NCBI RefSeq assembly: GCF_003730135.1
Contig: NZ_RJVO01000010.1
Coordinates: forward strand, 1-64,000
DNA from: Stagnimonas aquatica
GTDB taxonomy: Bacteria; Pseudomonadota; Gammaproteobacteria; Nevskiales; Nevskiaceae
Length of the DNA stretch: 64,000 nucleotides
Direction of reading: 5' to 3'
Shown: positions 27,277 through 35,950 of the stretch, piece by piece
Layout of the letters: every line of letters begins with the position of its first letter
Position numbering within the stretch: position 1 is the stretch's first letter
Program-made: the position numbers and the translations under genes
Notes under the pieces: generated by a model
Databases searched by the model: none
What the model was told of the DNA's origin: nothing
The model's input: only the letters and a program-made list of their open reading frames with translations

Positions 27277-28458
27277 ATGCCACTCGCCCTGTACGCCCTC
27301 ACCGCCGGCGCCTTCGGTATCGGCGTCACCGAGTTCGTGATCATGGGCCTGCTGCTGGAAGTGAGCGCCGATCTCGGCGTCTCGATCTCCGCCGCCGGCC
27401 TGCTGATTTCCGGCTACGCCCTGGGGGTGATGGTCGGCGCGCCGCTGATGACCATCCTCACCGCCCGCTGGCCGCGCAAGACCGTGCTGCTGGTGCTGAT
27501 GGCGATCTTCACGCTCGGCAATCTCGCCTGCGCGCTGGCACCCGGCTACGCCGCGTTGCTGGCGGCGCGGGTGCTGACCGCCTTCGCCCACGGCACCTTC
27601 TTCGGCGTCGGCTCGGTGGTCGCCACCGGTCTGGTGGCACCGCAGCAGCGCGCCTCGGCAATCGCGGTGATGTTCACCGGCCTGACCGTGGCAACCGTGC
27701 TCGGCGTGCCCTTCGGCACCTGGCTGGGCCAGCACTACGGTTGGCGCGCAACCTTCTGGGCGGTGAGCGCGGTGGGCGCCCTGGCGCTGGCGATCATCGC
27801 CGCCCTGGTGCCCAGCCAGGCGGCTCCGGCGGATGCCGGCGACTGGCGCGCCGAGTTGCGCGCGCTGGCGCGGCCGCCGGTGCTGCTCGGCCTGCTCACC
27901 ACCGTGCTCGGCTTCGGCGGCCTGTTCACGGTGTTCACCTACATCGCGCCGCTGCTGCGCCAAGTCAGCGGGTTTTCGGAAGCTGCGGTGTCGCCGATCC
28001 TGCTGCTGTTCGGCGGTGGCCTGGTGGTCGGCAACCTGCTGGGCGGCAAGCTCGCCGACCGCCGGTTGCTGCCGACCCTGCTCGGCAGCCTGCTGCTGCT
28101 GGCGCTGGTGATGGGCCTGATGAGCTTCGCCCTGCACAGCCAGTGGCTGACCGTGCTGTTCGTCGCCCTGCTCGGCGCCGCCTCCTTCGCCACCGTGCCG
28201 CCCTTGCAGATGTGGGTGCTGGAAAAAGCCGGCGGCGCCGGCCAGAGCCTGGCCTCCAGCTTCAACATCGGCGCCTTCAACCTCGGCAATGCCCTCGGCG
28301 CCTGGCTGGGTGGCGAGGTCATCGACCAGGGCTTGGGTCTGGCCGCGCTGCCCTGGGTCGGTGCCCTGGTGCCACTGGCGGCGCTGGCCGTCGCCCTGTC
28401 GGCGCGTGCGCTCGACCAGCGCGCGTCGCCCGCCGGCCGCATCGCGGCCAGCGCCTGA
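27277..28458 (+). CDS. MFS efflux transporter (AraJ/YdhP-like)
   Basis: The 393-residue protein has about 12 hydrophobic segments in two halves. The N-terminal half carries FGIGVTEFVIMGLLLEVSADL, the start signature of the DHA1 arabinose-efflux/YdhP group, and the motif A equivalent PLMTILTARWPRKTV lies near residue 60. AHGTFFGVGSVVATGL near residue 107 is also typical. These proteins export sugars or drugs by proton antiport. It is followed 30 bases later by an aldo/keto reductase and is divergent from a LysR regulator. Its substrate cannot be inferred. Confidence 0.85.
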   Translation: MPLALYALTAGAFGIGVTEFVIMGLLLEVSADLGVSISAAGLLISGYALGVMVGAPLMTILTARWPRKTVLLVLMAIFTLGNLACALAPGYAALLAARVLTAFAHGTFFGVGSVVATGLVAPQQRASAIAVMFTGLTVATVLGVPFGTWLGQHYGWRATFWAVSAVGALALAIIAALVPSQAAPADAGDWRAELRALARPPVLLGLLTTVLGFGGLFTVFTYIAPLLRQVSGFSEAAVSPILLLFGGGLVVGNLLGGKLADRRLLPTLLGSLLLLALVMGLMSFALHSQWLTVLFVALLGAASFATVPPLQMWVLEKAGGAGQSLASSFNIGAFNLGNALGAWLGGEVIDQGLGLAALPWVGALVPLAALAVALSARALDQRASPAGRIAASA

Positions 28459-28488
28459 ATCGTTTCCCTCCAACCCAAGGACTTCGCC

Positions 28489-29520
28489 ATGGAATACCGC
28501 TATCTCGGACGTTCGGGCTTCAAGGTTCCTGTGCTCGGCTTCGGCGCCGGCACCTTCGGCGGCCAGGGCCCCTTGTTCAGCGCCTGGGGCAATACCGACA
28601 GTGCCGGCGCGCGCCGCATCGTCGACATCTGCCTCGACGCCGGCCTGAGTCTGTTCGACAGCGCCGACGTGTACTCGGACGGCGCTTCCGAAACCATCCT
28701 CGGCGCGGCGCTGAAAGGCCGCCGCAGCCAGGCCATCATTTCGACCAAGCTGTCGCTGCGCAGTGGCGATGGGCCCAACCAGGTCGGCTCCTCGCGCCAG
28801 CATCTGCTGGCAGCGACCGAGGCCGCGCTGCGCCGGCTGGACACCGACTACATCGACATCCTGCAACTGCACGCCTTCGACGCGATGACGCCGGTCGAGC
28901 AGGTGCTCGGCACCCTGGACGACCTGGTGCGCGCCGGCAAGCTGCGTTACATCGGCGTCTCGAATTTTTCCGGCTGGCAGTTGATGAAGTCGCTGGCCGC
29001 CTCCGAGCGCCTGGGCCTGTCGCGCTACGTCGCCAACCAGACCTACTACTCGCTGATCGGCCGCGACTACGAATGGGAGCTGATGCCGCTCGGGCTCGAC
29101 CAGGGTCTGGGCGCCATCGTCTGGAGCCCGCTGGGCTGGGGCCGGCTCACCGGCCGCATCCGGCGCGGCCAGCCGCTGCCCGCCGGCAGCCGCCTGCACG
29201 AGACCGCCGGCTTCGCGCCGCCGGTGGACGAGGAGCGCCTGTACCGGATCGTCGAGGCGATGGACGAAGTCGCGGAGGAAACCGGCAAGACCCTGCCGCA
29301 GATCGCCATCAACTGGTTGCTGCGCCGCCCGACCGTGGCCAACGTGCTGATCGGCGCCCGCGACGAGGCGCAGTTGCGGCAGAACCTCGGCGCACTCGGC
29401 TGGCAACTGAGCCCGGCCCAGCTGGCGCGGCTCGACGCCGCCAGCGCGGTCACCCCGCCCTATCCCTATTACCCCTACTGGAACGGCCAGTTCGCCGAGC
29501 GCTGCCCGCCGCCGGTGTAG
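28489..29520 (+). CDS. aldo/keto reductase
   Basis: A 343-residue NADPH-dependent TIM-barrel oxidoreductase. MEYRYLGRSGFKVPVLGFG starts the barrel. The catalytic Asp and Tyr are in LFDSADVYSDGASE near residue 60, the Lys is in AIISTKLSLR near residue 86, and the His is in IDILQLHAFD near residue 124. The cofactor region includes NVLIGARDEAQLRQNLGALGW near the C-terminus. It resembles the group close to YajO/Tas rather than AKR1 members. It probably forms a transcription unit with the upstream MFS gene. Confidence 0.88.
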   Translation: MEYRYLGRSGFKVPVLGFGAGTFGGQGPLFSAWGNTDSAGARRIVDICLDAGLSLFDSADVYSDGASETILGAALKGRRSQAIISTKLSLRSGDGPNQVGSSRQHLLAATEAALRRLDTDYIDILQLHAFDAMTPVEQVLGTLDDLVRAGKLRYIGVSNFSGWQLMKSLAASERLGLSRYVANQTYYSLIGRDYEWELMPLGLDQGLGAIVWSPLGWGRLTGRIRRGQPLPAGSRLHETAGFAPPVDEERLYRIVEAMDEVAEETGKTLPQIAINWLLRRPTVANVLIGARDEAQLRQNLGALGWQLSPAQLARLDAASAVTPPYPYYPYWNGQFAERCPPPV

Positions 29521-29580
29521 CGGTGCTCAGGTGCCGATTGGGCGGGCGCAACGCAGCGGACTGCGGCAGGGCGTAGCGCC

Positions 29581-30078
29581 CTAGTCGAACAGCGTCTTGC
29601 TGCGAAACCGCGCCTCGTGCGCGAGCAGCCATTTCTTGCGCTCGATGCCGCCGCCGAACCCGGTCATGGAGCCATCAGCGCCGATCACCCGGTGGCAGGG
29701 CACGATGATCGGGATCGGGTTCCTGCCGTTGGCGAGGCCGACCGCGCGCACCGCCTTGTGGTCGCCGATCAGCCGCGCCTGCTCGCCGTAGCTGCGGGTC
29801 TCGCCGAACGGGATTTCCAGCAACGCCGCCCAGACCTTCTGCTGGAATTCGGTGCCCTTAGAGTTCATCGGCAGCTGGAAGCCCTTGCGGCGGCCCGCGA
29901 AGTATTCCTCCAACTGAGCGCACGCCGCACGCAGCGCCGAATCGGCATCGTCGCGGCGCCAGCCCTCGCGGTCGGGCGGATAGCGGTTGTCCTCGAACAA
30001 CAGGCCAGTCAGGCGTCCAGCGACGGCGGACAGCGTCAGGTCCCCGACGGGGCTGTTGATGGTGGTGTAGATGGTCAT
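29581..30078 (-). CDS. ogt: methylated-DNA--[protein]-cysteine S-methyltransferase
   Basis: The 165-residue protein repairs O6-methylguanine by transferring the alkyl group to its own cysteine. The active site PIIVPCHRVIGADGSMTGFGGG is intact near residue 128, and the arginine finger region KAVRAVGLANGRNP precedes it. The ATG at 30076-30078 is preceded by a GGGAGA ribosome site. The frame remains open far upstream, but that part is antisense to other features and is not part of the gene. It lies downstream of the Ada-AlkA fusion gene on the same strand, 68 bases away. Confidence 0.93.
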   Translation of the reverse strand: MTIYTTINSPVGDLTLSAVAGRLTGLLFEDNRYPPDREGWRRDDADSALRAACAQLEEYFAGRRKGFQLPMNSKGTEFQQKVWAALLEIPFGETRSYGEQARLIGDHKAVRAVGLANGRNPIPIIVPCHRVIGADGSMTGFGGGIERKKWLLAHEARFRSKTLFD

Positions 30079-30110
30079 GTCTCGATCTCCCTTGCGATTT
30101 CGATTACTCC

Positions 30111-30132
30111 CTCCCTCGCTTGCGGGGGAAGG
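30111..30132. repeat. C/G-rich hairpin between alkA-type gene and ogt
   Basis: TCCCTCGC (30112-30119) pairs with GCGGGGGA (30122-30129) with one G-T pair. The core resembles the perfect hairpin at 55243-55266, so both may be copies of a small intergenic repeat. Confidence 0.4.
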
Positions 30133-30146
30133 ACAAAAACCCAGCA

Positions 30147-31610
30147 TTAGCCACCCATCGCCAGCGAACGCCAGAAATGGATCGCCGCATACGCGCGCCA
30201 GGGCCGCCAGGCCTCGGCGGCTTCGCGCAGGGCACGGGCGTTCGGCGCGGCGAGCGCCTTGAGCAGCGCGAGGTCGCCGTCCGGAAAGGCGTCCGGCCAG
30301 CCGAGCGCGCGCATCGCCACGTAGTGCGCGGTCCAGGGGCCGATGCCGGGCAGCTCCTGCATCGCCACCAATGTCGCCTCGGGGTCCGCGCCCGGCTCCA
30401 GGCGCAACTGGCCCTCGGCCATCGCCCGCGCGAGACGCTGCACGGTCTCCGCGCGCCGGCCGGTCAGGCCCAGTTCGATCAGCGCCTGCCGTGGCGCCTC
30501 GGCGACACGCTCGGCGGTCGGCGCGTGGTAGCGCAACTCGGCGAACGGGCTTTGCGCCGGCTCGCCGTAGCGGGCGGCGAAGCGGCCGAACAGGGTGGTC
30601 GCCGCCTTCACCGTCACCTGCTGGCCGAGCACCGCGCGCAGCGCCAGCTCGAAGCCGTCGAAGGCGCCGGGCACCCGCAGGCCCGGCGTGGCCGCCAGCA
30701 GCGGAGCCAGCCGCGCATCGCGTCCCAGCTGCGCGGCAATCGCCTCGGGATTGGCGTCGAGATCGAGCAGGCGGCGCAGGCGCTGCAAGACCGCGCTCAG
30801 TACCGGCAGCAGGCCGGCACTGAGCTGCACCCGCAACTGCGGGCGGGCCGCCTCGACGTCCGGCTGCACCGCCAACCAGCCGCGCCGCCCTGCCAGTTGC
30901 ACCGTGCGCAGGTAGCACGGACCGACTGCCGCCTCGACCCCGGCGGCGCCGCGACCGGCCAGGAACTCCAGCAGCGCCGGCCAGGCCAGCGGCGGACGAT
31001 AGGCCAGGCGCAGTTCGATGCGATCCGGCACCGGGGTCTCCGCCCGCTCCGGGCTGGCCCGGCGCAGACGGCCGGGCGCCAGGCCGTAGCGCGACTGAAA
31101 CAGGTGATTGAAGCGGCGCAGGCTGCCAAAGCCGGCCGTCTGCGCGACCACCGCCATCGGTAACGCGGTATCGGTCAGCAGTTGCTTGGCGAGCAGCAGG
31201 CGCCGGGTCTGGGCGAGATCGACCGGCGAGGCGCCGGTCGCCTCCTCGACGACGCGACGCAGATGGCGCTCGCTGACCCCCAGCTCGGCGGCGAGTGCCA
31301 TCAGACTCGCGGCATCGAGAGCGCCGGCCTCGATGCGCGCACAGGCCTGCCGCGCGAGCCGGTCGGGCGCGTCCATCGGCGCCAGTCCGGGCGCCAGTTC
31401 CGGCCGGCAGCGCAGACAGGGCCGATAGCCGGCGCGCTCGGCGGCGGCGGCATGCGGGAAGAAGTCGCAATTGGCGGCACGCGGCGTGCGCGCCGGGCAC
31501 ACCGGCCGGCAGTAGATGCCGGTGCTGCTGACGCCGACGTAAAAGCGGCCGTCGAAGCGCGCATCGCGGGCCTGCAGGGCCTGGTGGCAACTGGCGAGAT
31601 CGAGTTTCAT
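30147..31610 (-). CDS. Ada-AlkA fusion: zinc/AraC regulator domain plus 3-methyladenine DNA glycosylase
   Basis: This 487-residue protein starts at the ATG 31608-31610 (MKLDLASCHQALQARDARFD). The AdaA zinc domain (residues 1-75) has four cysteines, in GIYCRPVCPARTPRAANC and RPCLRC. An AraC-type helix-turn-helix follows (about 90-180, SERHLRRVVEEATG and SLRRFNHLFQSRYG). An AlkA N-terminal domain comes next, and finally a helix-hairpin-helix glycosylase domain with ELPGIGPWTAHYVAMRALGW and the catalytic Asp in DAFPDGDLALLKAL. It can thus sense methylphosphotriesters and excise alkylated bases. A methyltransferase domain is absent and is supplied by the adjacent ogt. Confidence 0.9.
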   Translation of the reverse strand: MKLDLASCHQALQARDARFDGRFYVGVSSTGIYCRPVCPARTPRAANCDFFPHAAAAERAGYRPCLRCRPELAPGLAPMDAPDRLARQACARIEAGALDAASLMALAAELGVSERHLRRVVEEATGASPVDLAQTRRLLLAKQLLTDTALPMAVVAQTAGFGSLRRFNHLFQSRYGLAPGRLRRASPERAETPVPDRIELRLAYRPPLAWPALLEFLAGRGAAGVEAAVGPCYLRTVQLAGRRGWLAVQPDVEAARPQLRVQLSAGLLPVLSAVLQRLRRLLDLDANPEAIAAQLGRDARLAPLLAATPGLRVPGAFDGFELALRAVLGQQVTVKAATTLFGRFAARYGEPAQSPFAELRYHAPTAERVAEAPRQALIELGLTGRRAETVQRLARAMAEGQLRLEPGADPEATLVAMQELPGIGPWTAHYVAMRALGWPDAFPDGDLALLKALAAPNARALREAAEAWRPWRAYAAIHFWRSLAMGG

Positions 31611-31674
31611 CGCCGCCAGTGTAGGCCGGGCGCCGGCTGGCACTCGCCGTTTTCGGACACGTGAGTGGGGCTGT

Positions 31675-31702
31675 CGTGGATTGCCTTGAATGGCAATCCA
31701 CG
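31675..31702. promoter_or_regulatory. perfect 11-bp inverted repeat upstream of the Ada-AlkA gene
   Basis: CGTGGATTGCC (31675-31685) and GGCAATCCACG (31692-31702) are separated by 6 bases. The element is 65 bases upstream of the Ada-AlkA start and 38 bases beyond the ygfX stop. No T-run follows on either strand, which favours an operator over a terminator, but either is possible. Confidence 0.45.
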
Positions 31703-31739
31703 CCACGAACGCCGCGCCGGCTTGCCCGGCGCGGAACGC

Positions 31740-32168
31740 TCAATCCGCCGTGCTCAGCCGCGCCCGCAGCCGCCGCAGCAGTTCCGGATCGGCCTCGTCG
31801 CCGCCGATCAGGCGCGTGCGGCGGCCACCGCCCTCCAGCCGGAACCGCAGCAGCAGCAATTGCGGATGGCGCAGGCCGCCGGGCTCCAGCTCGGCGGCCA
31901 GTGGCCGCGCGCCGGCGTCGTAGACGCTCCAGCGACCGTCGGCATGCCAGACCAGGCGCCGCAGCGCCCGCCGGCCAAAACCGAACGCCGCCTGCCTCCT
32001 GAGCGAGAACCAGCTCAGCGCCAAGGCGCCGATCAGCAGCGCCATTGCCGGGCCCGGCTGCATGGCGAAGGGAATCAGCGCCAGCGGCACCACGTGCAGC
32101 GTCGACAACCACTGCAACAGCCGCAGCGAGGGCCGCAGCGAGACATCAACGGTAGTTTCGAAACTCAA
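31740..32168 (-). CDS. ygfX: YgfX-family membrane protein (SdhE partner)
   Basis: A roughly 142-residue protein with two close transmembrane segments (LQWLSTLHVVPLALIPFAM and AMALLIGALALSWFSL) followed by a soluble domain containing VWHADGRWSVYDAG. This pattern, directly downstream of sdhE, fits YgfX (CptA), which affects cytoskeletal proteins and whose effect is opposed by SdhE in enterobacteria. No in-frame ATG or GTG lies between the sdhE start and the first helix. The best start is a TTG at 32166-32168, giving a 23-base overlap with sdhE; this start is uncertain. Confidence 0.68.
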   Translation of the reverse strand: MSFETTVDVSLRPSLRLLQWLSTLHVVPLALIPFAMQPGPAMALLIGALALSWFSLRRQAAFGFGRRALRRLVWHADGRWSVYDAGARPLAAELEPGGLRHPQLLLLRFRLEGGGRRTRLIGGDEADPELLRRLRARLSTAD

Positions 32169-32379
32169 GGATGACCTCGGCGAATTCCGCAGGCGGCGCC
32201 TCGAAGCCCATCGCCCAGGCGTAGATTTCCGGCTCCTGCGGACCATCGAGCAAGGCCCGGAACGCCGCGCGCTCGGCTTCCGGCGCAACCGGGTAGCGGT
32301 GCTGGTAGTAGCGCCCGAACATCACGTCGAGCTCCTTCATGCCACGCCGCAGCAGCCATTTGATACGGGCTTCTTCCAT
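32146..32379 (-). CDS. sdhE: FAD assembly factor SdhE
   Basis: The 77-residue helical protein helps covalent attachment of FAD to SdhA. The family motif RRGMKELDVMFGRYYQHRYP (here at residues 11-30) includes the RGxxE segment essential in E. coli. The ATG at 32377-32379 has a strong GGAGGAG ribosome site. It lies beyond the terminator that follows sdhB, so it may be expressed by read-through or from its own promoter. It overlaps ygfX. Confidence 0.93.
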   Translation of the reverse strand: MEEARIKWLLRRGMKELDVMFGRYYQHRYPVAPEAERAAFRALLDGPQEPEIYAWAMGFEAPPAEFAEVILEFRNYR

Positions 32380-32387
32380 CGCTCCTC

Positions 32388-32421
32388 CAAACAACAAGGG
32401 CGGCCTTGCGGGCCGCCCTTG
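32388..32421 (-). terminator. Rho-independent terminator after sdhB
   Basis: CAAGGGCGGCC (32395-32405) and GGCCGCCCTTG (32411-32421) form a perfect 11-bp stem. On the minus strand it is followed by TTGTTTGG. It ends the sdhCDAB transcript, 24 bases after the sdhB stop, and lies just upstream of sdhE. Confidence 0.85.
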
Positions 32422-32444
32422 GCAAACGTCCTGCGGGCGCGCGC

Positions 32445-33227
32445 TCAGACCGTGCGCTCGACCATCATCTTCTTGGTTTCGGCGATGGCCTTGGCCGGAT
32501 TCAGACCCTTGGGGCAGGTCTTGGTGCAGTTCATGATGGTGTGGCAGCGGTACAGCTTGAACGGATCTTCCAGCGCGTCGAGACGCTCGCCGGTCGCTTC
32601 GTCGCGGCTGTCGATCAGCCAGCGGTAGGCCTGCAGCAGGATCGCCGGACCGAGGTAGCGGTCGCTGTTCCACCAGTAGCTCGGGCAGCTGGTCGAGCAG
32701 CAGGCGCAGAGGATGCACTCGTACAGGCCGTCGATCTTGGCGCGGTCGTCCTCGCTCTGCAGGCGCTCGCGGGTCGGCGCCGGGGTGTCGGTCTTCAGCC
32801 AGGGCTCGATGGACGCGAGCTGGGCGTAGAAGTGGGTCATGTCCGGGACCAGATCCTTGATCACCGGCATGTGCGGCAAGGGGTAGATCGCGACATCACC
32901 CGAAACCTCGTCGCAGCCCTTGATGCAGGCCAGGGTGTTGGTGCCGTCGATGTTCATCGCGCAGGAGCCGCAGATGCCTTCGCGGCAGGAGCGGCGGAAG
33001 GTCAGCGTCGGATCGACCTCGTTCTTGATCTTGATCAGCGCGTCGAGAACCATCGGGCCGCAGGCCGCCATGTCCACCTCGTAGGTGTCCACGCGCGGGT
33101 TGGCGCCGGTGTCCGGGTCGTAGCGGTAGATCTTGAAGCTGCGCGGCTTCTTGGCGCCCGGCGACTTGAAGGTCTTGCCGGCGGCCTTGTCGATGGTGGA
33201 GTTCTTGGGCAGCGTGAACTGGGCCAT
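32445..33227 (-). CDS. sdhB: succinate dehydrogenase iron-sulfur subunit
   Basis: A 260-residue subunit carrying the three clusters that pass electrons from FAD to ubiquinone. The 2Fe-2S ligands are in [15 protein letters not shown] near residue 75. The 4Fe-4S and 3Fe-4S ligands are in [16 protein letters not shown] near residue 171 and [17 protein letters not shown] near residue 229. The N-terminal extension of about 20 residues ([20 protein letters not shown]) makes it longer than E. coli SdhB (238) and resembles alphaproteobacterial and mitochondrial forms. Confidence 0.97.
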   Translation of the reverse strand: MAQFTLPKNSTIDKAAGKTFKSPGAKKPRSFKIYRYDPDTGANPRVDTYEVDMAACGPMVLDALIKIKNEVDPTLTFRRSCREGICGSCAMNIDGTNTLACIKGCDEVSGDVAIYPLPHMPVIKDLVPDMTHFYAQLASIEPWLKTDTPAPTRERLQSEDDRAKIDGLYECILCACCSTSCPSYWWNSDRYLGPAILLQAYRWLIDSRDEATGERLDALEDPFKLYRCHTIMNCTKTCPKGLNPAKAIAETKKMMVERTV

Positions 33228-33249
33228 GGGATTGTCCTGTGTGCCTTGT

Positions 33250-35082
33250 TTAGTAGACGCGCTTCTGGGGCTCGACGTAGTGCATCTCGTCGTCGAGCGT
33301 GTAGGTGTGCACCGGGCGGGTGTCGAGCTTCACCTCGGTGTCGCTGGTGCGCCAGGCCAGGCTGTGCTTCATCCAGTTGACGTCGTCGCGCTCGGTGAAA
33401 TCGTCCAGCGCGTGGGCGCCACGGCTTTCCTTGCGGGCGGCGCCGGAGGCGATGGTCAGCAGGGCGTTGGCGAGCAGGTTGTCGAGTTCCAGGGTCTCGA
33501 CCAGATCGCTGTTCCAGATCATCGAGCGGTCCGACACCTTCACGTCGTTGAAGGCGGCGCAGGTCTTCTGCAGCTTGGCCAGGCCCTCTTCCATCGACGG
33601 GATGGTGCGGAACACCGCCGCGTGGCCCTGCATGGTCTTCTGCATTTCCAGGCGCAGGTCGGCGGTGCTGCGGCTGCCGTTGGCGTGGCGCAGCTTGTCG
33701 AGGCGGGCCAGGGCCTGCTCCTCGCTCTTGCCGCCGAGCGAGCCATTGAGCAGCTTGTGGTTCTGGCCCTTGGGCGTGATCTTCGCGGCCTGGATGGCGG
33801 CGGCGCGGCCGAACACCACCAGGTCGAGCAGCGAGTTGGAGCCCAGGCGGTTGGCGCCGTGCACCGACACGCAGGCGGCTTCGCCGACCGCCATCAGGCC
33901 GGGCACCACGGTGTCCGGGTTGCCGTTCTTGAGCGTCACCACTTCACCGGTGTACAGGGTCGGGATGCCGCCCATGTTGTAGTGCACGGTGGGGATAACC
34001 GGGATCGGCTCCTTGGTCACGTCGACGCCGGCGAAGATCTTCGCGGACTCGGAGATGCCCGGCAGCTTGGCGTGCAGCATCTCCGGCGGCAGGTGTTCGA
34101 GGTGCAGGTGGATGTGGTCGGCTTCAGCGCCGATGCCGCGACCCTCGCGGATTTCCATGGTCATCGAGCGCGACACCACGTCACGCGAGGCGAGATCCTT
34201 GCGGTTGGGCGCGTAGCGCTCCATGAAGCGCTCGCCCTTGGAGTTGGTGAGGTAACCGCCCTCGCCGCGCGCGCCTTCGGTGATCAGGCAGCCCGAGCCG
34301 TAGATGCCGGTGGGGTGGAACTGCACGAACTCCATGTCCTGCAGCGGCAGGCCGGCGCGCGCGACCATGGCATTGCCGTCACCGGTGCAGGTGTGCGCCG
34401 AGGTGGCGGAGAAGTAGGCACGGCCGTAGCCGCCGGTGGCCAGAATCACCTGATGCGCGCGGAAGCGGTGCAACTGTCCGGTGCTCATGTCCCAGGCCAG
34501 CACGCCCTTGCAGGAGCCGTCCTCGTCCATGATGAGATCAATGGCGAAGTACTCGATGTAGAACTGCGCTTTGCACTTGAGCGACTGCTGGTACAGCGTG
34601 TGCAGGATGGCGTGGCCGGTGCGGTCGGCGGCGGCGCAGGTGCGCTGCGCGGTGCCCTTGCCCCAGTGGGTGGTCATGCCGCCGAAGGGGCGCTGGTAGA
34701 TCTTGCCTTCCGGGGTGCGCGAGAACGGCACGCCGTAGTGCTCCAGCTCGATGATCGCGGGGATCGCCTCGCGGCACATGTACTGGATGGCGTCCTGGTC
34801 GCCGAGCCAGTCGGAGCCCTTGACGGTGTCGTACATGTGCCACTGCCAGGAGTCGTCGCCCATGTTGCCGAGCGCGGCGGAGATGCCGCCCTGCGCCGCG
34901 ACGGTGTGCGAACGGGTCGGAAAGACCTTGGTGATGTTGGCGGTCTTCAGACCAGCTTCGGCGAGGCCGAGCGTGGCGCGCAGGCCGGCGCCGCCGGCGC
35001 CAACCACCACCACGTCGTACTCGTGGTGGACGATGTCATAGGCCGGACCAGTCTTGGTCGGGGTGGAGGAAGCGTCTGCCAT
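33250..35082 (-). CDS. sdhA: succinate dehydrogenase flavoprotein subunit
   Basis: The 610-residue catalytic subunit oxidises succinate to fumarate in the citric acid cycle. The FAD site [20 protein letters not shown] is near residue 25, and the covalent FAD histidine is in [19 protein letters not shown] near residue 58. The substrate region includes [19 protein letters not shown] near residue 395. Full family length, no anomalies. SdhE, encoded downstream, and the SDHAF4-like protein, encoded upstream, would assist flavinylation and assembly. Confidence 0.97.
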   Translation of the reverse strand: MADASSTPTKTGPAYDIVHHEYDVVVVGAGGAGLRATLGLAEAGLKTANITKVFPTRSHTVAAQGGISAALGNMGDDSWQWHMYDTVKGSDWLGDQDAIQYMCREAIPAIIELEHYGVPFSRTPEGKIYQRPFGGMTTHWGKGTAQRTCAAADRTGHAILHTLYQQSLKCKAQFYIEYFAIDLIMDEDGSCKGVLAWDMSTGQLHRFRAHQVILATGGYGRAYFSATSAHTCTGDGNAMVARAGLPLQDMEFVQFHPTGIYGSGCLITEGARGEGGYLTNSKGERFMERYAPNRKDLASRDVVSRSMTMEIREGRGIGAEADHIHLHLEHLPPEMLHAKLPGISESAKIFAGVDVTKEPIPVIPTVHYNMGGIPTLYTGEVVTLKNGNPDTVVPGLMAVGEAACVSVHGANRLGSNSLLDLVVFGRAAAIQAAKITPKGQNHKLLNGSLGGKSEEQALARLDKLRHANGSRSTADLRLEMQKTMQGHAAVFRTIPSMEEGLAKLQKTCAAFNDVKVSDRSMIWNSDLVETLELDNLLANALLTIASGAARKESRGAHALDDFTERDDVNWMKHSLAWRTSDTEVKLDTRPVHTYTLDDEMHYVEPQKRVY

Positions 35083-35107
35083 GGGAGTTCTCGGATTCTG
35101 GTAAGGA

Positions 35108-35485
35108 TCAGGCCAGCGCGATCTTCAGCACCGCGAAGATGCCAGTGACCGCAGCGACGGCATGCGCGAACTTGGACAGCAGCAGCGCGACAATCTTGGT
35201 GCCGTCAGCGGCGATGTAGTCCTCGATCACCACCTGCACGCCGAGCAGCGAGTGATAGAGCGCGCAGGCGATGAACAGCACCAGGGCCACGGCCACCGAG
35301 GGCGCGTGCACCCACCAGCGCACGGCCTCGTAGCTGCCGGAAGGAAGCTGCGCGATCGAATAGACAAACCACAGCACCAGCGGAATCAGCGCGACGGCGG
35401 TGACGCGCTGCACCCAGAAGTGATGGGTGCCTTCCTTGGCGGAGCCGAGGCCACGGGCACGACCGAGAGGGGAACGGTAGGACAT
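35108..35485 (-). CDS. sdhD: succinate dehydrogenase membrane anchor subunit SdhD
   Basis: A 125-residue protein with three transmembrane segments, starting near [39 protein letters not shown] and [23 protein letters not shown]. The heme-ligand region is in [17 protein letters not shown]. The N-terminus [20 protein letters not shown] is typical of the group. It lies between sdhC and sdhA. Confidence 0.93.
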   Translation of the reverse strand: MSYRSPLGRARGLGSAKEGTHHFWVQRVTAVALIPLVLWFVYSIAQLPSGSYEAVRWWVHAPSVAVALVLFIACALYHSLLGVQVVIEDYIAADGTKIVALLLSKFAHAVAAVTGIFAVLKIALA

Positions 35486-35498
35486 GATCGGGCTCCGC

Positions 35499-35909
35499 TT
35501 ACACCAGGGTGAGGACGAATACGCCGGCGGTGAGGCCCAGCGAGGCGAAGATCACGGCGTAGCCGGTCTTCTCGGCGGTGGGCATGTCCAGGCCCTTGCC
35601 CAGATCCCACATCAGGTGACGGATGCCGTTGCAGAAGTGGTACAGCAGCGACCAGGTGAAGGCGAAGATCACCAGCTTGCCGTACCAGGCGGCGAGATGC
35701 GGGGCGATCAGCGCGTAGCAGTCGGGGCCGGCGGCGAGGCAGCTCAGCCAGACCACCAGCAGGATCGCGCCCAGGCTCAGACCCAGCCCGGTGATACGGT
35801 GGGTGATCGAGAGCATCGAGGTCATCTGCGGCTTGTAGTACGGCCCGATCATGAACGGCGATAGCGGCCGTTGCGGGGCTGACTTGCTCGTTGTTGCTGG
35901 AGTGCTCAT
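35499..35909 (-). CDS. sdhC: succinate dehydrogenase cytochrome b556 subunit SdhC
   Basis: A 136-residue anchor subunit. RPLSPFMIGPYYKPQMTS precedes the quinone-site signature SITHRITG near residue 34. Three transmembrane segments follow, and the heme-region sequence LLYHFCNGIRHLMWDLG sits near residue 93. It is the first structural sdh gene, 41 bases after the SDHAF4-like gene. Confidence 0.94.
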   Translation of the reverse strand: MSTPATTSKSAPQRPLSPFMIGPYYKPQMTSMLSITHRITGLGLSLGAILLVVWLSCLAAGPDCYALIAPHLAAWYGKLVIFAFTWSLLYHFCNGIRHLMWDLGKGLDMPTAEKTGYAVIFASLGLTAGVFVLTLV

Positions 35910-35950
35910 GGGCTCTCTTGCTCTGGAAGAATTGTCAGGAGGAGGTGCGG

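Noticed and set aside
29581-32112. A single 843-residue leftward frame
   Set aside because: Only its last 165 residues (ogt) are real. The rest is an arginine/proline/alanine-rich shadow of the Ada-AlkA gene and flanking DNA in another frame.
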